Origin: Candidatus Fermentithermobacillaceae bacterium
GTDB taxonomy: Bacteria; Bacillota; Sulfobacillia; Fermentithermobacillales; Fermentithermobacillaceae
Assembly (NCBI GenBank): GCA_018052475.1
Contig: JAGPNG010000014.1
Location: 1-44,340 of the forward strand
Length of the DNA stretch: 44,340 bases
Direction of reading: 5' to 3'
Positions 13,565 to 21,967 of the stretch are shown piece by piece. The position numbers and the translations under genes are program-made. The number at the start of each line of letters is the position of its first letter. Position 1 is the stretch's first letter. A model generated the notes under the pieces. It did no database searches, was not told the DNA's origin, and saw only the letters and a program-made list of their open reading frames with translations.

Positions 13565-15348
13565 CCGTATTTGCACCCGGAAGGCTAGTATATGAATATG
13601 AAATAAAGCAGGGCGATTTCAGCGCCGTCGCTGAGGAAACTTCTAAATTGAAGAGGGCCTTGCTGCACATAGGTTTCCCCGCTGACGCTACTCGATCGGC
13701 ATTAATCGTTTGCTATGAGCTATCTATGAACGTTGTGATCCACGCCGTCAAAGGTATTTGCAAGGTTCTATGGAAAGACGGAAGTCTAGATATAATCGTT
13801 GACGATGAAGGCCCGGGCATTTCCGATGTGGAATTGGCCATGAAAGAAGGCTATTCCACAGCTCCTGCAAATGTTCGAGAATTAGGGTATGGAGCAGGTA
13901 TGGGATTGCCTAATGCTAGAGCATACTCAGACTCTATGCAGATAGACTCGGTACCAGGCAAAGGTACGCGTGTAGAGTGCAGAATACTCCCCGGTCCACA
14001 GGATATCGTTGGTCTGCCATATTTCCATTCGGTTAGGCTAAGGACAGAATACTGCAAGGGTTGCACGAATTGCATAAAGGGATGTCCTACTGAGGCCATC
14101 CGAGTCAGAAATGGAAAAGCATTTATCCTTGAGGACAGGTGTATTGACTGTGGTGAGTGCATAAGACAGTGCCCTAATCATGCTAAGGTCGCGATTGCCG
14201 ACGAGTGGAGCATCCTCAATAAGTTAGACTATAAAATAGCGTTAGTCGCACCTTCTTTCTACGGGCAGTTCTCAAGAGATATACCTCCTGGGAAAGTTAG
14301 AGCTGCTTTGTGCGTAGAAGGAGGATTTGACGAAGTATTCGATGTTGCAATTGCGGCAGATCTAGTTAGCTCAGTTACAAGAAAATATATTCAAGCAAAG
14401 CCTACCCCTAGACCCTTGATCTCTAGCGCCTGCCCTGCGGTCGTTAGGTTTGTTCAAGTTAAATATCCCTCTCTTATCAAAAACTTGATTCCATGCGAAG
14501 CTCCTATGGAAATTGCTGCGTGGTTAGCCAAAAACAAAGCGCGTGCTGAGCATCCAGAGAGAAGTCCTGCTGCCGTATTCATATCGCCTTGTCCTGCTAA
14601 GATCACTGCTGCGCGGCAACCTGTAGGTAGAAGCCGTTCTGTCGTTGACGGAGTCATATCCATGGTAGACGCCTATGCCTGGGTCCGCCGACATGTTTCA
14701 AGCGTCACAGAGGAAAGGGAGTTTCCTACGTCTACGGGGTATGGTATCGGGTGGGGAAGGTCAGGCGGGGAGATGATGGCTTCAGGACTCAAAGGCTTAG
14801 CTGTAGATGGCATCATGCAGGTTGCGTCGGTCCTTGAAGAAATTGAAAAGGGAGAACTCACGGATATCGATTTTATCGAGGCCCAAGCTTGCATAGGTGG
14901 TTGTGTGGGAGGAGCCCTTACCGTCTCAAACTCGTATGTGGCCAGAACACGGATTAGAGATATGGCCAATGCCTATATGCATCTACCTGTGAATCCAATA
15001 TTGCGCGACGTTTCGGAAGATAATCCAGCCATATGGATGAATTTCGAGATTCGGCCACGTCCCATTTTCAAACTGGATGAAGATGTTGAAGAAGCTCGAA
15101 ACAAACTGCAACTCCTAAAAGAAGTTGAGTCCTCACTTCCTGGGTTAGATTGCGGAGCATGTGGTGCGCCTACATGCAGAGCCCTTGCAGAAGACATAGT
15201 TCTTGGAAGGGGCACGATTTGGGACTGCACTTTTAAACTGAGAGAGAGGCTTGAGATCCTAGCCCAAGAGGTGAAAGATTTAGCAGGCAAAAAGCCTCCT
15301 GCAATGGGACAATCGAACGGGAATCGAATCAAGAAGGAAGAAAGCTAG
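13561..15348 (+). CDS. Anti-sigma-type ATPase fused to sensory [FeFe]-hydrogenase-like protein
   Basis: A 595-residue fusion. Residues 1-145 form an RsbW/SpoIIAB-like HATPase: N-box YELSMNVVIHA, G1 DDEGPGISD, G2 GYGAGMGLPNA. Two [4Fe-4S] ferredoxin motifs follow (YCKGCTNCIKGCP, RCIDCGECIRQCP). Then comes a hydrogenase H-cluster domain with SSACPAVVRF (C291), SPCPAKITA (C344) and ACIGGCVGG (C444, C448). All four cluster ligands are present, but the proton-transfer Cys before C291 is Ala, as reported for HydS-type sensory proteins. The C-terminus carries an Fe-S motif, DCGACGAPTCRALAED plus a later Cys. It is therefore predicted to sense H2 or redox state and act through the ATPase domain. ATG 13561 is chosen; GGAGGG is 15 bases away, so TTG 13528 remains possible. 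It heads the hydrogenase operon. Confidence 0.8.
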   Translation: MTVFAPGRLVYEYEIKQGDFSAVAEETSKLKRALLHIGFPADATRSALIVCYELSMNVVIHAVKGICKVLWKDGSLDIIVDDEGPGISDVELAMKEGYSTAPANVRELGYGAGMGLPNARAYSDSMQIDSVPGKGTRVECRILPGPQDIVGLPYFHSVRLRTEYCKGCTNCIKGCPTEAIRVRNGKAFILEDRCIDCGECIRQCPNHAKVAIADEWSILNKLDYKIALVAPSFYGQFSRDIPPGKVRAALCVEGGFDEVFDVAIAADLVSSVTRKYIQAKPTPRPLISSACPAVVRFVQVKYPSLIKNLIPCEAPMEIAAWLAKNKARAEHPERSPAAVFISPCPAKITAARQPVGRSRSVVDGVISMVDAYAWVRRHVSSVTEEREFPTSTGYGIGWGRSGGEMMASGLKGLAVDGIMQVASVLEEIEKGELTDIDFIEAQACIGGCVGGALTVSNSYVARTRIRDMANAYMHLPVNPILRDVSEDNPAIWMNFEIRPRPIFKLDEDVEEARNKLQLLKEVESSLPGLDCGACGAPTCRALAEDIVLGRGTIWDCTFKLRERLEILAQEVKDLAGKKPPAMGQSNGNRIKKEES

Positions 15349-15362
15349 AAAGGACAGATTCT

Positions 15363-15713
15363 ATGCTGGTAGAAGACTTAGTTTCCAAGTTTGACTTACA
15401 GGTGAAATCCCTGCCGAAAGAAAGTCGCTTTAGAGAGGTAAAGGGCGGGTATGCCGGGGACGTATTGTCCCAAGTGATGGCGAGCGCAAAGCCGGGTTAT
15501 GTTTGGGTTACTGTTCAAACCCATGAGAACATCGTTGCCATTGCAAGCCTTCTTGATTTGGCTTGCATCATCGTGTGCCAGCGAGGGTTGCCGGAGGAAA
15601 CCTGCGAAAGGGCAAGGAGGGAGGGGGTCGCGGTTCTATGGACTGACTGCGGAGTTTTTGAGATGTCGGGCCTTTTGTACCAGACTTTTCGTGAGGCAGG
15701 TTTGAAAGTGTAA
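15363..15713 (+). CDS. DRTGG-domain protein
   Basis: A 116-residue stand-alone DRTGG domain. The family's signature region is represented by FREVKGGYAGDVLSQVM, followed by GYVWVTVQTHENIVAIASL and IIVCQRGLPEETCERARREG, and closing with TDCGVFEMSGLLY. The domain occurs in phosphotransacetylases and CBS proteins, and as small proteins in clostridial hydrogenase operons, where a ligand-binding signalling role is assumed. ATG 15363 follows AAAGGACAGATTCT. It lies 14 bases after the sensory fusion, so it is certainly in the same operon. Its companions (an anti-sigma ATPase and an H-cluster sensor) suggest that it is part of a signalling module rather than of the catalytic enzyme. Confidence 0.75.
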   Translation: MLVEDLVSKFDLQVKSLPKESRFREVKGGYAGDVLSQVMASAKPGYVWVTVQTHENIVAIASLLDLACIIVCQRGLPEETCERARREGVAVLWTDCGVFEMSGLLYQTFREAGLKV

Positions 15714-15813
15714 CAATCTTGTGATGAATTGAGGTTATAATATCCAAGTAGTCCAGAAGGAGCAGATAGCAAAAATGGTCTTAAAGATGCAAGAAGTTGA
15801 GGGAGGCAGAACA

Positions 15814-16338
15814 ATGTCCGACAAAACTGAGCACAAGTGTGATTGTGCACAAGCTTATCAGGATATCGATCGTGTTATCCAGAATAACAAAGGTAACAAA
15901 GGGGCCCTGGTTCAGGTGCTTCACTATGTACAGGAGCGTCTTGGGTACGTACCCAAGGATGTCCAGGTACGAATTGCCGAAACCCTGGGAGTTTCTCTTT
16001 CGGAAGTCTACGGCGTTGTGACTTTTTATTCCTTGTTCAGAGAAAGGCCAAGAGGGAAGTACATTGTATCTTCATGCCAGGGAACTGCTTGTTATGTTCG
16101 TGGAGCTCCGGAGGTTCTAAAGAGATTCGAAGAAGAACTTGGGATAAGCGCCGGAGAATCTACAGATGACAACATGTTTACCGTGGAAGTTGTCAGATGC
16201 ATAGGCGCGTGCGGTTTGGCGCCGGTTGTGACTGTTAACAGCGATACGTATGGAAGGGTCAATCCCGACCAGGTTCCGGATATCTTGGATCTGTATAGAA
16301 AGAAAGATGCCGAGAGCGTAGGTGCGGCAGGTATATAA
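15814..16338 (+). CDS. hndA: NuoE-like [2Fe-2S] subunit of NAD(P)-linked hydrogenase
   Basis: A 174-residue thioredoxin-like ferredoxin of the complex I 24-kDa family. The helical N-domain (GALVQVLHYVQERLGYVP, VSLSEVYGVVTFYSLFRE) is followed by the cluster ligands SCQGTACYVRG and VRCIGACGLAPVV, four cysteines in the normal arrangement. It passes electrons between the flavin subunit and the hydrogenase module. GGGAGGCAGAACA before ATG 15814 decides the start; the open frame upstream to 15775 lacks a site. A TATAAT at 15736 has no matching -35. It has the order NuoE, HATPase, HndB, NuoF, HydA seen in clostridial trimeric and tetrameric hydrogenases. Confidence 0.9.
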   Translation: MSDKTEHKCDCAQAYQDIDRVIQNNKGNKGALVQVLHYVQERLGYVPKDVQVRIAETLGVSLSEVYGVVTFYSLFRERPRGKYIVSSCQGTACYVRGAPEVLKRFEEELGISAGESTDDNMFTVEVVRCIGACGLAPVVTVNSDTYGRVNPDQVPDILDLYRKKDAESVGAAGI

Positions 16339-16392
16339 GGGTAGGGTGAACAGGCTGTATAGTCTTTTGGCACATGGGCGGAGGTGCGTAAG

Positions 16393-16971
16393 GTGGTAGA
16401 CTTATCCTTGCATTTGCTCGATTTGCTCCAAAACAGCGCGCACGCAGGAGCTCGAAATGTAGAGGTGCTGATAGTGGAGAATCTGGAACAGGATCTTTTG
16501 GAGGTTACTGTTTCAGATGACGGCAAAGGCATCACGTCTGATGAGATAGAACGGGTTCTAGATCCGTTTTACACTACATCCACGAAGAAAAAAGTGGGGT
16601 TGGGTCTGCCTCTTGTTGCTCAAGCGGCTATGATGGCGGGTGGGTCACTTCATATCGACAAGAGCGATATGAATGGAACTCGTGTAGTCGTGAAATATAG
16701 GCTCAATCATCCGGATAGGCAGCCCCTAGGAGATATAGTAGCCACCCTCGTTTCATTTTCAGCAGGAAATCCTGAAGTACGTGTAGTGTTTACGTATCGC
16801 GGGCCACAAGGCGAATACAGTCTAGATACAAACAGCATATGGGATGATATCAGCGAGTATGGGCGAAACCAGATCATGTTTCTTTCAAAGTTTGAAGAAG
16901 AACTGACTGAAGGACTTAACTCAGCAGGATATCGTCCGGACAGAGGAGGTTTTGTCTTTGAAATCGATTGA
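16393..16971 (+). CDS. Stand-alone HATPase (histidine-kinase-like) in hydrogenase operon
   Basis: A 192-residue protein. Residues 1-110 carry a GHKL ATP-binding fold: N-box LLDLLQNSAHAGA, G1 VSDDGKGITSDE, an F-box-like DPFYTTSTKK and G2 KVGLGLPLVAQAA. No phospho-acceptor His domain or sensor domain is present. The remaining 80 residues (DIVATLVSFSAGNPEVRV onward) are characteristic of this hydrogenase-linked subfamily. The role is unknown; serine kinase or switch function by analogy to anti-sigma factors is inference. GTG 16393, eight bases after GGAGG, is preferred to GTG 16384. Its 3' end overlaps the next gene by 14 bases, so translation is coupled. Confidence 0.8.
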   Translation: MVDLSLHLLDLLQNSAHAGARNVEVLIVENLEQDLLEVTVSDDGKGITSDEIERVLDPFYTTSTKKKVGLGLPLVAQAAMMAGGSLHIDKSDMNGTRVVVKYRLNHPDRQPLGDIVATLVSFSAGNPEVRVVFTYRGPQGEYSLDTNSIWDDISEYGRNQIMFLSKFEEELTEGLNSAGYRPDRGGFVFEID

Positions 16972-17332
16972 AGAGCTCGAGCGGCTGAAGGACGAAACGC
17001 TTGAAGAAATTCGTCTTCGCTCATCGTCTGGCGGTCCTAGGGTCGTCGTCGGAATGGGGACCTGTGGTATAGCATCGGGTGCCAGGGACACAATGCTTGC
17101 TATAATCGATGAACTCAGAAAGAGAAAGAAGCTCGATGTTACTGTAACCGAGACCGGTTGTATAGGCCTTTGCTCACAAGAACCGATCGTCACAGTTGAG
17201 ATTCCAGGTGAGCCGGAGGTAGTATACGGAAAGGTAGATGCGAACAAAGCCAGGCAGATCGTACTATCGCACTTAATTAATCATCAACCCATAAACGAAT
17301 GGGTTATTAACGTAGAGGAAATGTTGTCATAG
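16958..17332 (+). CDS. hndB: HndB-like thioredoxin-fold ferredoxin
   Basis: A 124-residue protein. An N-terminal helix (KSIEELERLKDETLEEI) precedes VVVGMGTCGIASGARD, and ETGCIGLCSQEPIVTVE follows. Three of the four expected [2Fe-2S] cysteines are present, and the position of the second one reads Ser/Ala, which I recall as usual for HndB-type subunits, so cluster binding is uncertain. It closes with YGKVDANKARQIVLSHLI. It occurs with NuoE- and NuoF-type subunits of NADP-reducing or bifurcating hydrogenases. TTG 16958 is eight bases after GGAGG, and TTG 16952 is too close. The start lies inside the HATPase gene. Confidence 0.8.
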   Translation: MKSIEELERLKDETLEEIRLRSSSGGPRVVVGMGTCGIASGARDTMLAIIDELRKRKKLDVTVTETGCIGLCSQEPIVTVEIPGEPEVVYGKVDANKARQIVLSHLINHQPINEWVINVEEMLS

Positions 17333-17347
17333 GAGAGGAGAGGCCTG

Positions 17348-19138
17348 ATGGATTTTTATAGGAGTCACATTCTTGTGTGTTCAGGTACCGGATGCCATGC
17401 ATCGGGCAGTCTTGTCCTCAAGGAAGCCTTAGAAGCTGAGATAGCTCGCGTAGGACTGGATAAAGAAGTAAAGGTAATAGAGACCGGTTGTTTTGGTTTC
17501 TGCCGCTTGGGTCCTAACATGATGGTTTATCCTGAGGGAGTTTTCTATTGCCAGGTTCATGAGCAGGATGTTCCACAAATTGTAGAAGAACACCTGTTGA
17601 AAGGGCGCGTTGTTGAAAGGCTGCTTTACACAGAGCCTCAGACTGAAAAGTCCGTAGTGGATTTTGAAGATATTCCGTTTTTCCAGAAGCAGACCAGAAT
17701 CGTATTGGAGGATTGCGGGGTAATCAACCCTGAGTCTATAAGAGAGTATATCGCCAGGGATGGGTACTTTGGTCTGGCTAAGGCCCTTCAGATGAAGCCC
17801 GAAGAAGTAATAGATACAGTGAAGAAATCGGGGCTGAGAGGCCGCGGAGGCGCAGGGTTCCCGACAGGATTAAAGTGGGAGTTTGCCGCCAAGGCAGAGG
17901 GCTCTCCAAAATACATTGTCTGCAACGCTGACGAAGGAGACCCAGGTGCTTTTATGGATCGCTCCATTATTGAGGGAGATCCCCACCGGGTGCTCGAAGG
18001 GATTGCTATTGCCGGTTACGCCGTAGGTGCGTCTCAGGGCTATGTATACGTACGGGCAGAGTATCCACTCGCTGTAAGAAGGCTCTACAAAGCTATAGAC
18101 GATGCCCATGAGTTGGGTCTTCTTGGGAAGAACATTCTTAACTCAGGGTTTGATTTTGACATAGATCTTAGGTTGGGTGCCGGTGCTTTCGTTTGTGGTG
18201 AAGAGACTGCCCTTTTGAACTCTATGATGGGTAAAAGAGGAGAGCCTAGGCCCAGACCACCCTTCCCTGCCAACGAAGGGCTGTGGGGCAAACCCACCGT
18301 GATCAATAATGTAGAAACTTTTGCAAATGTTCCGGTCATAATGCGAAAGGGATATGAGTGGTTCAATTCCATTGGGACAGAGAAGTCCAAAGGTACCAAG
18401 GTGTTCGCTTTGGCAGGCAAAATCAACAACAATGGTTTGGCCGAAGTTCCGATGGGTACTACGATTAGAGAGATTGTTTTTGATATAGGCGGAGGACTGC
18501 CAGACGGCAAAGAGTTTAAGGCGGTTCAGACAGGCGGCCCGTCCGGTGGATGTATCCCAGCGCAGTGCCTAGATACCCCTGTTGATTACGAATCTCTTGC
18601 TCAGTTGGGAACTATTATGGGCTCAGGCGGTTTTGTGGTTATGGACCAAAATACCTGCATGGTAGACCTTGCCAAGTTCTTTTTGGAATTTGTTCAGTCT
18701 GAATCGTGCGGCAAATGTGCTCCATGCCGAATCGGCACCAGAAGGATGCTTGAAATACTCGACCGTATTACTAAAGGGGAAGGCAAGGAGGGGGATATCG
18801 AAACCCTCGAGGAACTTGGTCAGTCAATCAAGGAAACTGCGCTATGTGGGTTAGGGCAAACTGCTCCCAATCCTGTGCTTTCGACCATTAGATTCTTCAG
18901 AGACGAATACGAAGCTCATATACATGAAAAAAGGTGTCCTGCCGGTGTCTGTCAGGCCTTGCTTTCCTATCGTATTAACCCAGATAAGTGTAAAGGTTGC
19001 AGTCTGTGCGCTAAGAACTGCCCTGTCAATGCAATTAGCGGCGAAGCAAGGAAACCTTTCACGATTGACCCCGAAGCTTGCATAAAATGCGGCACCTGTT
19101 TTGAAAAGTGTCCATTTGGCGCAATAGAGAAGGTTTAA
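17348..19138 (+). CDS. hndC: NuoF-like flavin subunit of NAD(P)-linked hydrogenase
   Basis: A 596-residue protein. Residues 1-90 form a thioredoxin-like [2Fe-2S] domain (C11, C16, C48, C52). The complex I 51-kDa core follows: [16 protein letters not shown] (about 162-177) for [22 protein letters not shown] (about 192-206) for FMN and [20 protein letters not shown]. An SLBB domain precedes the N3-type [4Fe-4S] site [12 protein letters not shown] (C454, C457, C460, plus a later Cys in ALCGLGQ). Two C-terminal ferredoxin motifs close it ([24 protein letters not shown]). The subunit oxidises or reduces pyridine nucleotide, and in related enzymes it is the bifurcation site. ATG 17348 follows GGAGAGGAGAGGCCTG, 15 bases after the HndB stop. 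Confidence 0.93.
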   Translation: MDFYRSHILVCSGTGCHASGSLVLKEALEAEIARVGLDKEVKVIETGCFGFCRLGPNMMVYPEGVFYCQVHEQDVPQIVEEHLLKGRVVERLLYTEPQTEKSVVDFEDIPFFQKQTRIVLEDCGVINPESIREYIARDGYFGLAKALQMKPEEVIDTVKKSGLRGRGGAGFPTGLKWEFAAKAEGSPKYIVCNADEGDPGAFMDRSIIEGDPHRVLEGIAIAGYAVGASQGYVYVRAEYPLAVRRLYKAIDDAHELGLLGKNILNSGFDFDIDLRLGAGAFVCGEETALLNSMMGKRGEPRPRPPFPANEGLWGKPTVINNVETFANVPVIMRKGYEWFNSIGTEKSKGTKVFALAGKINNNGLAEVPMGTTIREIVFDIGGGLPDGKEFKAVQTGGPSGGCIPAQCLDTPVDYESLAQLGTIMGSGGFVVMDQNTCMVDLAKFFLEFVQSESCGKCAPCRIGTRRMLEILDRITKGEGKEGDIETLEELGQSIKETALCGLGQTAPNPVLSTIRFFRDEYEAHIHEKRCPAGVCQALLSYRINPDKCKGCSLCAKNCPVNAISGEARKPFTIDPEACIKCGTCFEKCPFGAIEKV

Positions 19139-19162
19139 CTTAGATTTGAGGTGGACAAAGAC

Positions 19163-20971
19163 ATGGACAAAGTAAAGGTAACCGTCGATGGCATCACATT
19201 GGAGGTTCCTTCTGACTATACGGTTCTAGAGGCAGCCAAAGAAGCCGGCATAGAGATACCTACGTTGTGTTATTTGAAAGATATTAATGAAATAGGAAGC
19301 TGCCGCGTATGTGTAGTTGAAATAGAAAGGGCAAAATCCCTTCAAGCTTCTTGCGTGACGCCCGTGTCTCCTGGCATGGTCGTTCACACCAACACGCCTA
19401 AAGTGCGTGCGGCGCGGAGGCTTGCAGTTGAGTTGATTCTGTCGGATCACCCGTATGAGTGCGTTACTTGCCCTAGAAATCTCAACTGTGAATTGCAGAG
19501 TCTTGCTGAGCGTCTTGGCATCAGGGAGATTAGATTCGAGAATCACAGGGAAGAAAAGCCTATCGATACATCGACTCCCGCTATAATTCGAGATCCTAAC
19601 AAATGCATACTGTGCAGAAGGTGCGTAGCGGTATGCGAGCAGAACCAGTCAGTGAACGCGATTGGACCATATGGGAGAGGGCTAAGTACACAAATAGGGC
19701 CGGCCTGGGGTGAAGATATGAACAATAGCCCCTGCGTGCAATGCGGCCAATGTACTTTGGTATGCCCGGTCGGTGCTCTTTATGAGAAAGACTACACCGA
19801 AGAGGTGTGGGATGCCTTGTATGATCCCGATAAGGTAGTCATAGTCCAGACGGCCCCTGCTACTAGAGTGTCGATTGGAGAGCCATTTGGACTTCCCCAG
19901 GGCAGCATAAGCACTGGGAAGATGGTTGCAGCTTTGAGGCAGCTTGGATTTGACAAGGTTTTCGATACTAACTTCGCAGCTGACGTTACCATAATGGAAG
20001 AAGGTTCCGAGCTCCTAGATAGGCTGGCAAATGGGGGAGACCTTCCTCTTATAACTTCTTGCAGTCCTGGATGGATCAAGTTCATGGAGGAGTTTTATCC
20101 TGAACTTTCCGGGAACGTGTCTTCCTGCAAATCCCCGCAGCAGATGTTTGGGGCACTAACAAAGACATATTATGCCGAGAAGACAGGCATCGATCCTGCC
20201 AATATGGTAGTAGTATCCATTATGCCTTGCACTGCTAAGAAGTTCGAGTGCCAGAGGCCTGAAATGACTGCATCCGGGTTTCAAGACGTAGATTATGTGC
20301 TTACTGTAAGAGAGCTTGCGAACATGATCAAACAGGCCGGGATAGATTTCAACGATCTTGCTGAAGAGGAGTATGATGATCCCCTAGGTATTTCTACAGG
20401 CGCCGCGGTGATCTTCGGAGCCACAGGCGGAGTCATGGAAGCAGCAGTTAGGACTGCGTATGAGCTTTATACAGGCAAGACTTTGGAGAAAATAGACTTT
20501 GAGATGGTACGCGGGCTTGATGGTGTCAAAGAGGCCTCAGTTGACCTAAATGGAACGGTATTGAACATTGCTGTAGCCAGCGGACTCGGCAATGCCAGGG
20601 TCATATTGGATAGGGTCAAGTCGGGAGAAGCCCAATATCACTTCATCGAGATTATGACCTGCCCAGGCGGGTGCATTGGAGGGGGCGGCCAACCCATTCC
20701 TACTGACCGTGATATTGTAAAGAAGCGTATGGAGGCTATCTACGAGGTAGATAGGAATATGCCTCTACGCAAGTCGCACGAGAATCCGGCAGTGAAAGAG
20801 CTCTATGAAACCTACTTGGGCAAACCGCTGAGCCAGAAGTCTCACCATCTGCTGCACACTACGTATTCGTGGCGTTCGCCGTTCGGAGCAATGGTCTACA
20901 AGGATGACCAAGGCGTTTGGGCTCTTGATAGAGCGGCTCAGGGTGGCAGTGGAAACAAAGGTGATTCCTAA
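19163..20971 (+). CDS. hndD: [FeFe] hydrogenase catalytic subunit
   Basis: A 602-residue HydA of the NAD(P)-linked type. The N-terminal plant-type [2Fe-2S] domain has C36, C47, C50 and C64. The His-ligated cluster uses H96, C100, C103 and C109. Two [4Fe-4S] motifs follow at 148-158 and 191-201. The H-cluster motifs are TSCSPGWIKF (298-307), IMPCTAKKFE (C356) and EIMTCPGGCIGGGGQP (C500, C504). The first motif reads TSCSP where the textbook form is TSCCP, a variant I believe recurs among Hnd-type enzymes. ATG 19163 is ten bases past GAGG; GTG 19151 is too close. It forms the enzyme with the NuoE- and NuoF-like subunits and probably couples NADH, with or without ferredoxin, to proton reduction. 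Confidence 0.93.
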   Translation: MDKVKVTVDGITLEVPSDYTVLEAAKEAGIEIPTLCYLKDINEIGSCRVCVVEIERAKSLQASCVTPVSPGMVVHTNTPKVRAARRLAVELILSDHPYECVTCPRNLNCELQSLAERLGIREIRFENHREEKPIDTSTPAIIRDPNKCILCRRCVAVCEQNQSVNAIGPYGRGLSTQIGPAWGEDMNNSPCVQCGQCTLVCPVGALYEKDYTEEVWDALYDPDKVVIVQTAPATRVSIGEPFGLPQGSISTGKMVAALRQLGFDKVFDTNFAADVTIMEEGSELLDRLANGGDLPLITSCSPGWIKFMEEFYPELSGNVSSCKSPQQMFGALTKTYYAEKTGIDPANMVVVSIMPCTAKKFECQRPEMTASGFQDVDYVLTVRELANMIKQAGIDFNDLAEEEYDDPLGISTGAAVIFGATGGVMEAAVRTAYELYTGKTLEKIDFEMVRGLDGVKEASVDLNGTVLNIAVASGLGNARVILDRVKSGEAQYHFIEIMTCPGGCIGGGGQPIPTDRDIVKKRMEAIYEVDRNMPLRKSHENPAVKELYETYLGKPLSQKSHHLLHTTYSWRSPFGAMVYKDDQGVWALDRAAQGGSGNKGDS

Positions 20972-20998
20972 GAAGAAAAGTTAAGAACATGATGCCAG

Positions 20999-21034
20999 GG
21001 TCCGGGTAGGTTATGAACCCGGACCTTCATTTTA
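20999..21034 (+). terminator. Terminator of the hydrogenase operon
   Basis: GGTCCGGGT (20999-21007) and ACCCGGACC (21017-21025) form a perfect 9-bp GC-rich stem followed by TTCATTTT. It lies 28 bases after the hydA stop. Confidence 0.8.
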
Positions 21035-21079
21035 CTCGCGGCGAGGCCATGAACATTTAGGTGTTAGGGGAGTGGAGAA

Positions 21080-21907
21080 ATGGAACCGATTTCTAAGAAT
21101 AGGCTCAAAGAACTGCGTTCTTTGAGAAACAAGAAATCCCGTGATGAAACCCAGAGTTACTTTGTTGAAGGGATTTCGCTGGTTCTAAGCGCTATTGAGC
21201 ACAATGCGCCCATTCGTTTTATCGTGTATAGTCCCGAGCTACTAGATAGTGAAGTTGCCTACGCCGCGCTTAGTGGAGTGAAGAATCGTATCCCGTGCTA
21301 TGAGGTCAAAGAAAAGGAGTTTCGCAGTATTTCAGCAAGAGATAATCCAATGGGGTTAGGTGCTGTTATTTCCTATCATGACGCAACAGTAGAATTCGTG
21401 CAGCCGTTTGCAGGTAAAGCTTTCGTAGCCCTAGATAGCGTTGGAAACCCCGGGAATCTGGGCACCATCATTCGAACTGCCGATTGTTTCGGGTTCTCAG
21501 GCGTGTTCATGTGCGGCGAATCTACAGATCAATATCATCCCGAATGTGTCAAAGCCAGCATGGGCTCAATTTTTGCCGTACCTGTGATACGTATCGATAC
21601 ATCCGATACCGTTATACAACTGTGTTTCCAACATGGAATATGCCTAGTAACCACTTCCAGCAGAGCCAGCCAGGACATCACTACGATAAACGAGTATCCT
21701 CGACCCCTCATCGTCCTTCTGGGTTCCGAAGCAAGAGGACTATCTCCAGATATGCTGACAGCGGGGCACATGCAGCTTCGCATCCCAATAAAGGGAACAG
21801 CCTCCTCACTGAACCTTTCAGTAGCAGCGGCGATCTTCATGTACGACATCGCGACGAAGCAAGGGGGACGGCACTTTTTGCTTCACTCTGTAGATCCCAA
21901 TCCTTGA
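21080..21907 (+). CDS. SpoU/TrmH-family rRNA or tRNA methyltransferase
   Basis: A 275-residue SPOUT enzyme transferring methyl groups from SAM to RNA ribose. The N-terminal substrate-binding domain (NRLKELRSLRNKKSRDE, FVEGISLVLSAI) is typical of 23S rRNA methyltransferases of the TsnR/RlmB type. SpoU motif 1 is NPGNLGTIIRTADCFGFSG, motif 2 VLLGSEARGLSPDM and motif 3 IPIKGTASSLNLSVAAAIF. The family normally ends soon after motif 3. Here the last 16 or so residues (KQGGRHFLLHS...) are translated from a REP-like repeat, so the natural C-terminus has been replaced. ATG 21080 follows AGGGGAGTGGAGAA. The promoter of the next gene begins inside its stop codon. Confidence 0.88.
   Translation: MEPISKNRLKELRSLRNKKSRDETQSYFVEGISLVLSAIEHNAPIRFIVYSPELLDSEVAYAALSGVKNRIPCYEVKEKEFRSISARDNPMGLGAVISYHDATVEFVQPFAGKAFVALDSVGNPGNLGTIIRTADCFGFSGVFMCGESTDQYHPECVKASMGSIFAVPVIRIDTSDTVIQLCFQHGICLVTTSSRASQDITTINEYPRPLIVLLGSEARGLSPDMLTAGHMQLRIPIKGTASSLNLSVAAAIFMYDIATKQGGRHFLLHSVDPNP
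21856..21884 (+). repeat. REP-like element, single copy inside a coding sequence
   Basis: The 29-base unit GAAGCAAGGGGGACGGCA followed by CTTTTTGCTTC differs from the 8064 copy at one position (A to G before CGG...CA). It lies within the last codons of the methyltransferase gene and supplies its C-terminal residues. Confidence 0.85.
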
Positions 21908-21932
21908 CATAGTCTTGTTCATTCATTATATC
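21904..21932 (+). promoter_or_regulatory. Probable promoter of the FmdB-type gene
   Basis: TTGACA (21904-21909) is followed after 17 bp by TATATC (21927-21932). A perfect TATAAT at 21933-21938 would need a 23-bp spacer. The -35 overlaps the TGA stop of the preceding gene. Confidence 0.5.
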
Positions 21933-21967
21933 TATAATGGAGGTTATCCAAAGGGAGGTTGTTGAGA

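Noticed and set aside
15736-15741. TATAAT upstream of the NuoE-like gene as an internal promoter
   Set aside because: No -35 hexamer at 16-18 bp and no extended -10; the TTGTGA nearby is only 11 bp away.
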